This document shows positions 6,050-6,595 of a DNA stretch of 6,595 bases, in pieces. Source of the stretch: JBFWNZ01 sp050250795 (GTDB taxonomy: Bacteria > Pseudomonadota > Alphaproteobacteria > UBA8366); the NCBI GenBank assembly GCA_050250795.1, contig JBFWNZ010000220.1:1-6595 (forward strand). Reading direction: 5' to 3'. Made by a program: the position numbers and the translations under genes. The notes below the pieces were generated by a model. It did no database searches, had not been told where the DNA came from, and saw only the letters and a list, made by a program, of their open reading frames with translations. Numbering within the stretch: the first letter of the stretch is position 1; each line of letters starts with the position of its first letter.

Positions 6050-6595
6050 CGGCCCAGCTCGCGCATTGCCGCGTCCAGCCCTTCCAGCGTCATCGGGAAC
6101 ATCCGGTCATCCATGATCTCGCGCATCACCCGGATCGATTCATAGTAATCCCAAAGCTTTTTCGATTGCGGGTTCAACCAGACCGCGCGCGCATAGGTCC
6201 GCAGCACCCGCTGCATCCAGACCGAACCCGCCTCCTCGTTCCAATGCTCGACGCTGCCGCCGGGATAAACGATCTCATACGGGCTCATCGTGGCATCGCC
6301 GACGAACACCGCCTTGTAGTCCGGCGGATAGGTCCGCAGCACCTCCAGCGTGCTTCGCGTCTCGGCATGGCGGCGGCGGTTGTCCTTCCAGACGCCCTCG
6401 TACAGGCAGTTGTGGAAGTAGAAATACTCCAGATGCTTGAACTCGGACCGCGCCGCCGAGAACATCTCCTCGCAGACGCGGATATGGTCGTCCATCGAGC
6501 CGCCGATATCCAGGAACAGCAGCACCTTCACCGTGTTCCTGCGCTCCGGCACCATCTTGATGTCGAGATAGCCCGCATTGCTTGCCGTCGAATGG
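6046..6595 (-). CDS. CoxE-like VWA-domain protein, C-terminal part
   Basis: The gene starts beyond the right edge; the frame is open through 6595, giving 182 visible codons plus the TGA stop. The Met at 6555 is internal: the upstream in-frame stretch 'NAGYLDIKMVPERRN' is a conserved lead-in of this family. 'VKVLLFLDIGGSMDDH' carries a MIDAS-like metal site in which the usual DxSxS reads D-I-G-G-S (6510-6496). A later 'VFVGDATMSPYE' (Asp at 6297-6295) is a likely third MIDAS position. The C-terminal part ('WMQRVLRTYARAVWLNP...LWDYYESIRVMREIMDDRMFPMTLEGLDAAMREL') is the helical tail typical of CoxE-like VWA proteins. Such proteins commonly work with a MoxR-type AAA+ ATPase in metalloenzyme or complex maturation; a partner gene could lie upstream, outside the window. 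It is coupled to the lipoprotein gene. Confidence 0.88.
   Translation of the reverse strand, partial: HSTASNAGYLDIKMVPERRNTVKVLLFLDIGGSMDDHIRVCEEMFSAARSEFKHLEYFYFHNCLYEGVWKDNRRRHAETRSTLEVLRTYPPDYKAVFVGDATMSPYEIVYPGGSVEHWNEEAGSVWMQRVLRTYARAVWLNPQSKKLWDYYESIRVMREIMDDRMFPMTLEGLDAAMRELGR

Overview
This window looks like ordinary chromosomal sequence from a GC-rich alphaproteobacterium. The third codon positions are mostly G or C in every gene called. The gene families (a CaiB/BaiF CoA-transferase, a membrane-anchored cytochrome c', a two-haem cytochrome c, a CoxE-like VWA protein coupled to a small lipoprotein) fit that class, possibly the Rhodospirillales. The taxonomic placement is an inference from protein flavour and base composition; no marker gene is present. 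I see no tRNA, rRNA, CRISPR array, transposase, integrase, phage gene or toxin-antitoxin pair.

Layout. Bases 1-310 (+) are the 3' end of a class III CoA-transferase gene. It converges, with a 3-base gap, on a minus-strand block that reads leftwards from about 3430 to 314: cytochrome c' (3428-2928), diheme cytochrome c (2908-2042), then, after a 97-base gap, a membrane-anchored LysM protein (1944-967) whose stop overlaps the start of a secreted FecR-domain protein (970-314). From about 3570 a plus-strand block begins with a LOG-family/TIGR00730 nucleotide phosphoribohydrolase (3570-4154). After a 139-base spacer rich in inverted repeats comes a 456-residue protein I cannot assign (4294-5664), closed by a good Rho-independent terminator (5671-5709). 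The right end (6595-5714, minus) holds the C-terminal part of a VWA-domain protein and, coupled through an ATGA overlap, a small cysteine-rich lipoprotein.

How the parts fit. Cytochrome c' and the diheme cytochrome are probably co-transcribed and should both face the periplasm, forming a small electron-transfer unit. The LysM and FecR proteins form a translationally coupled envelope pair: one is anchored in the inner membrane with two beta-rich repeats and a peptidoglycan-binding module, the other is exported. The VWA/lipoprotein pair is likely the tail of a longer operon outside the window. The most open question is the 456-residue gene, which has strongly biased codon use, a CxxC motif, a structured leader and its own terminator.
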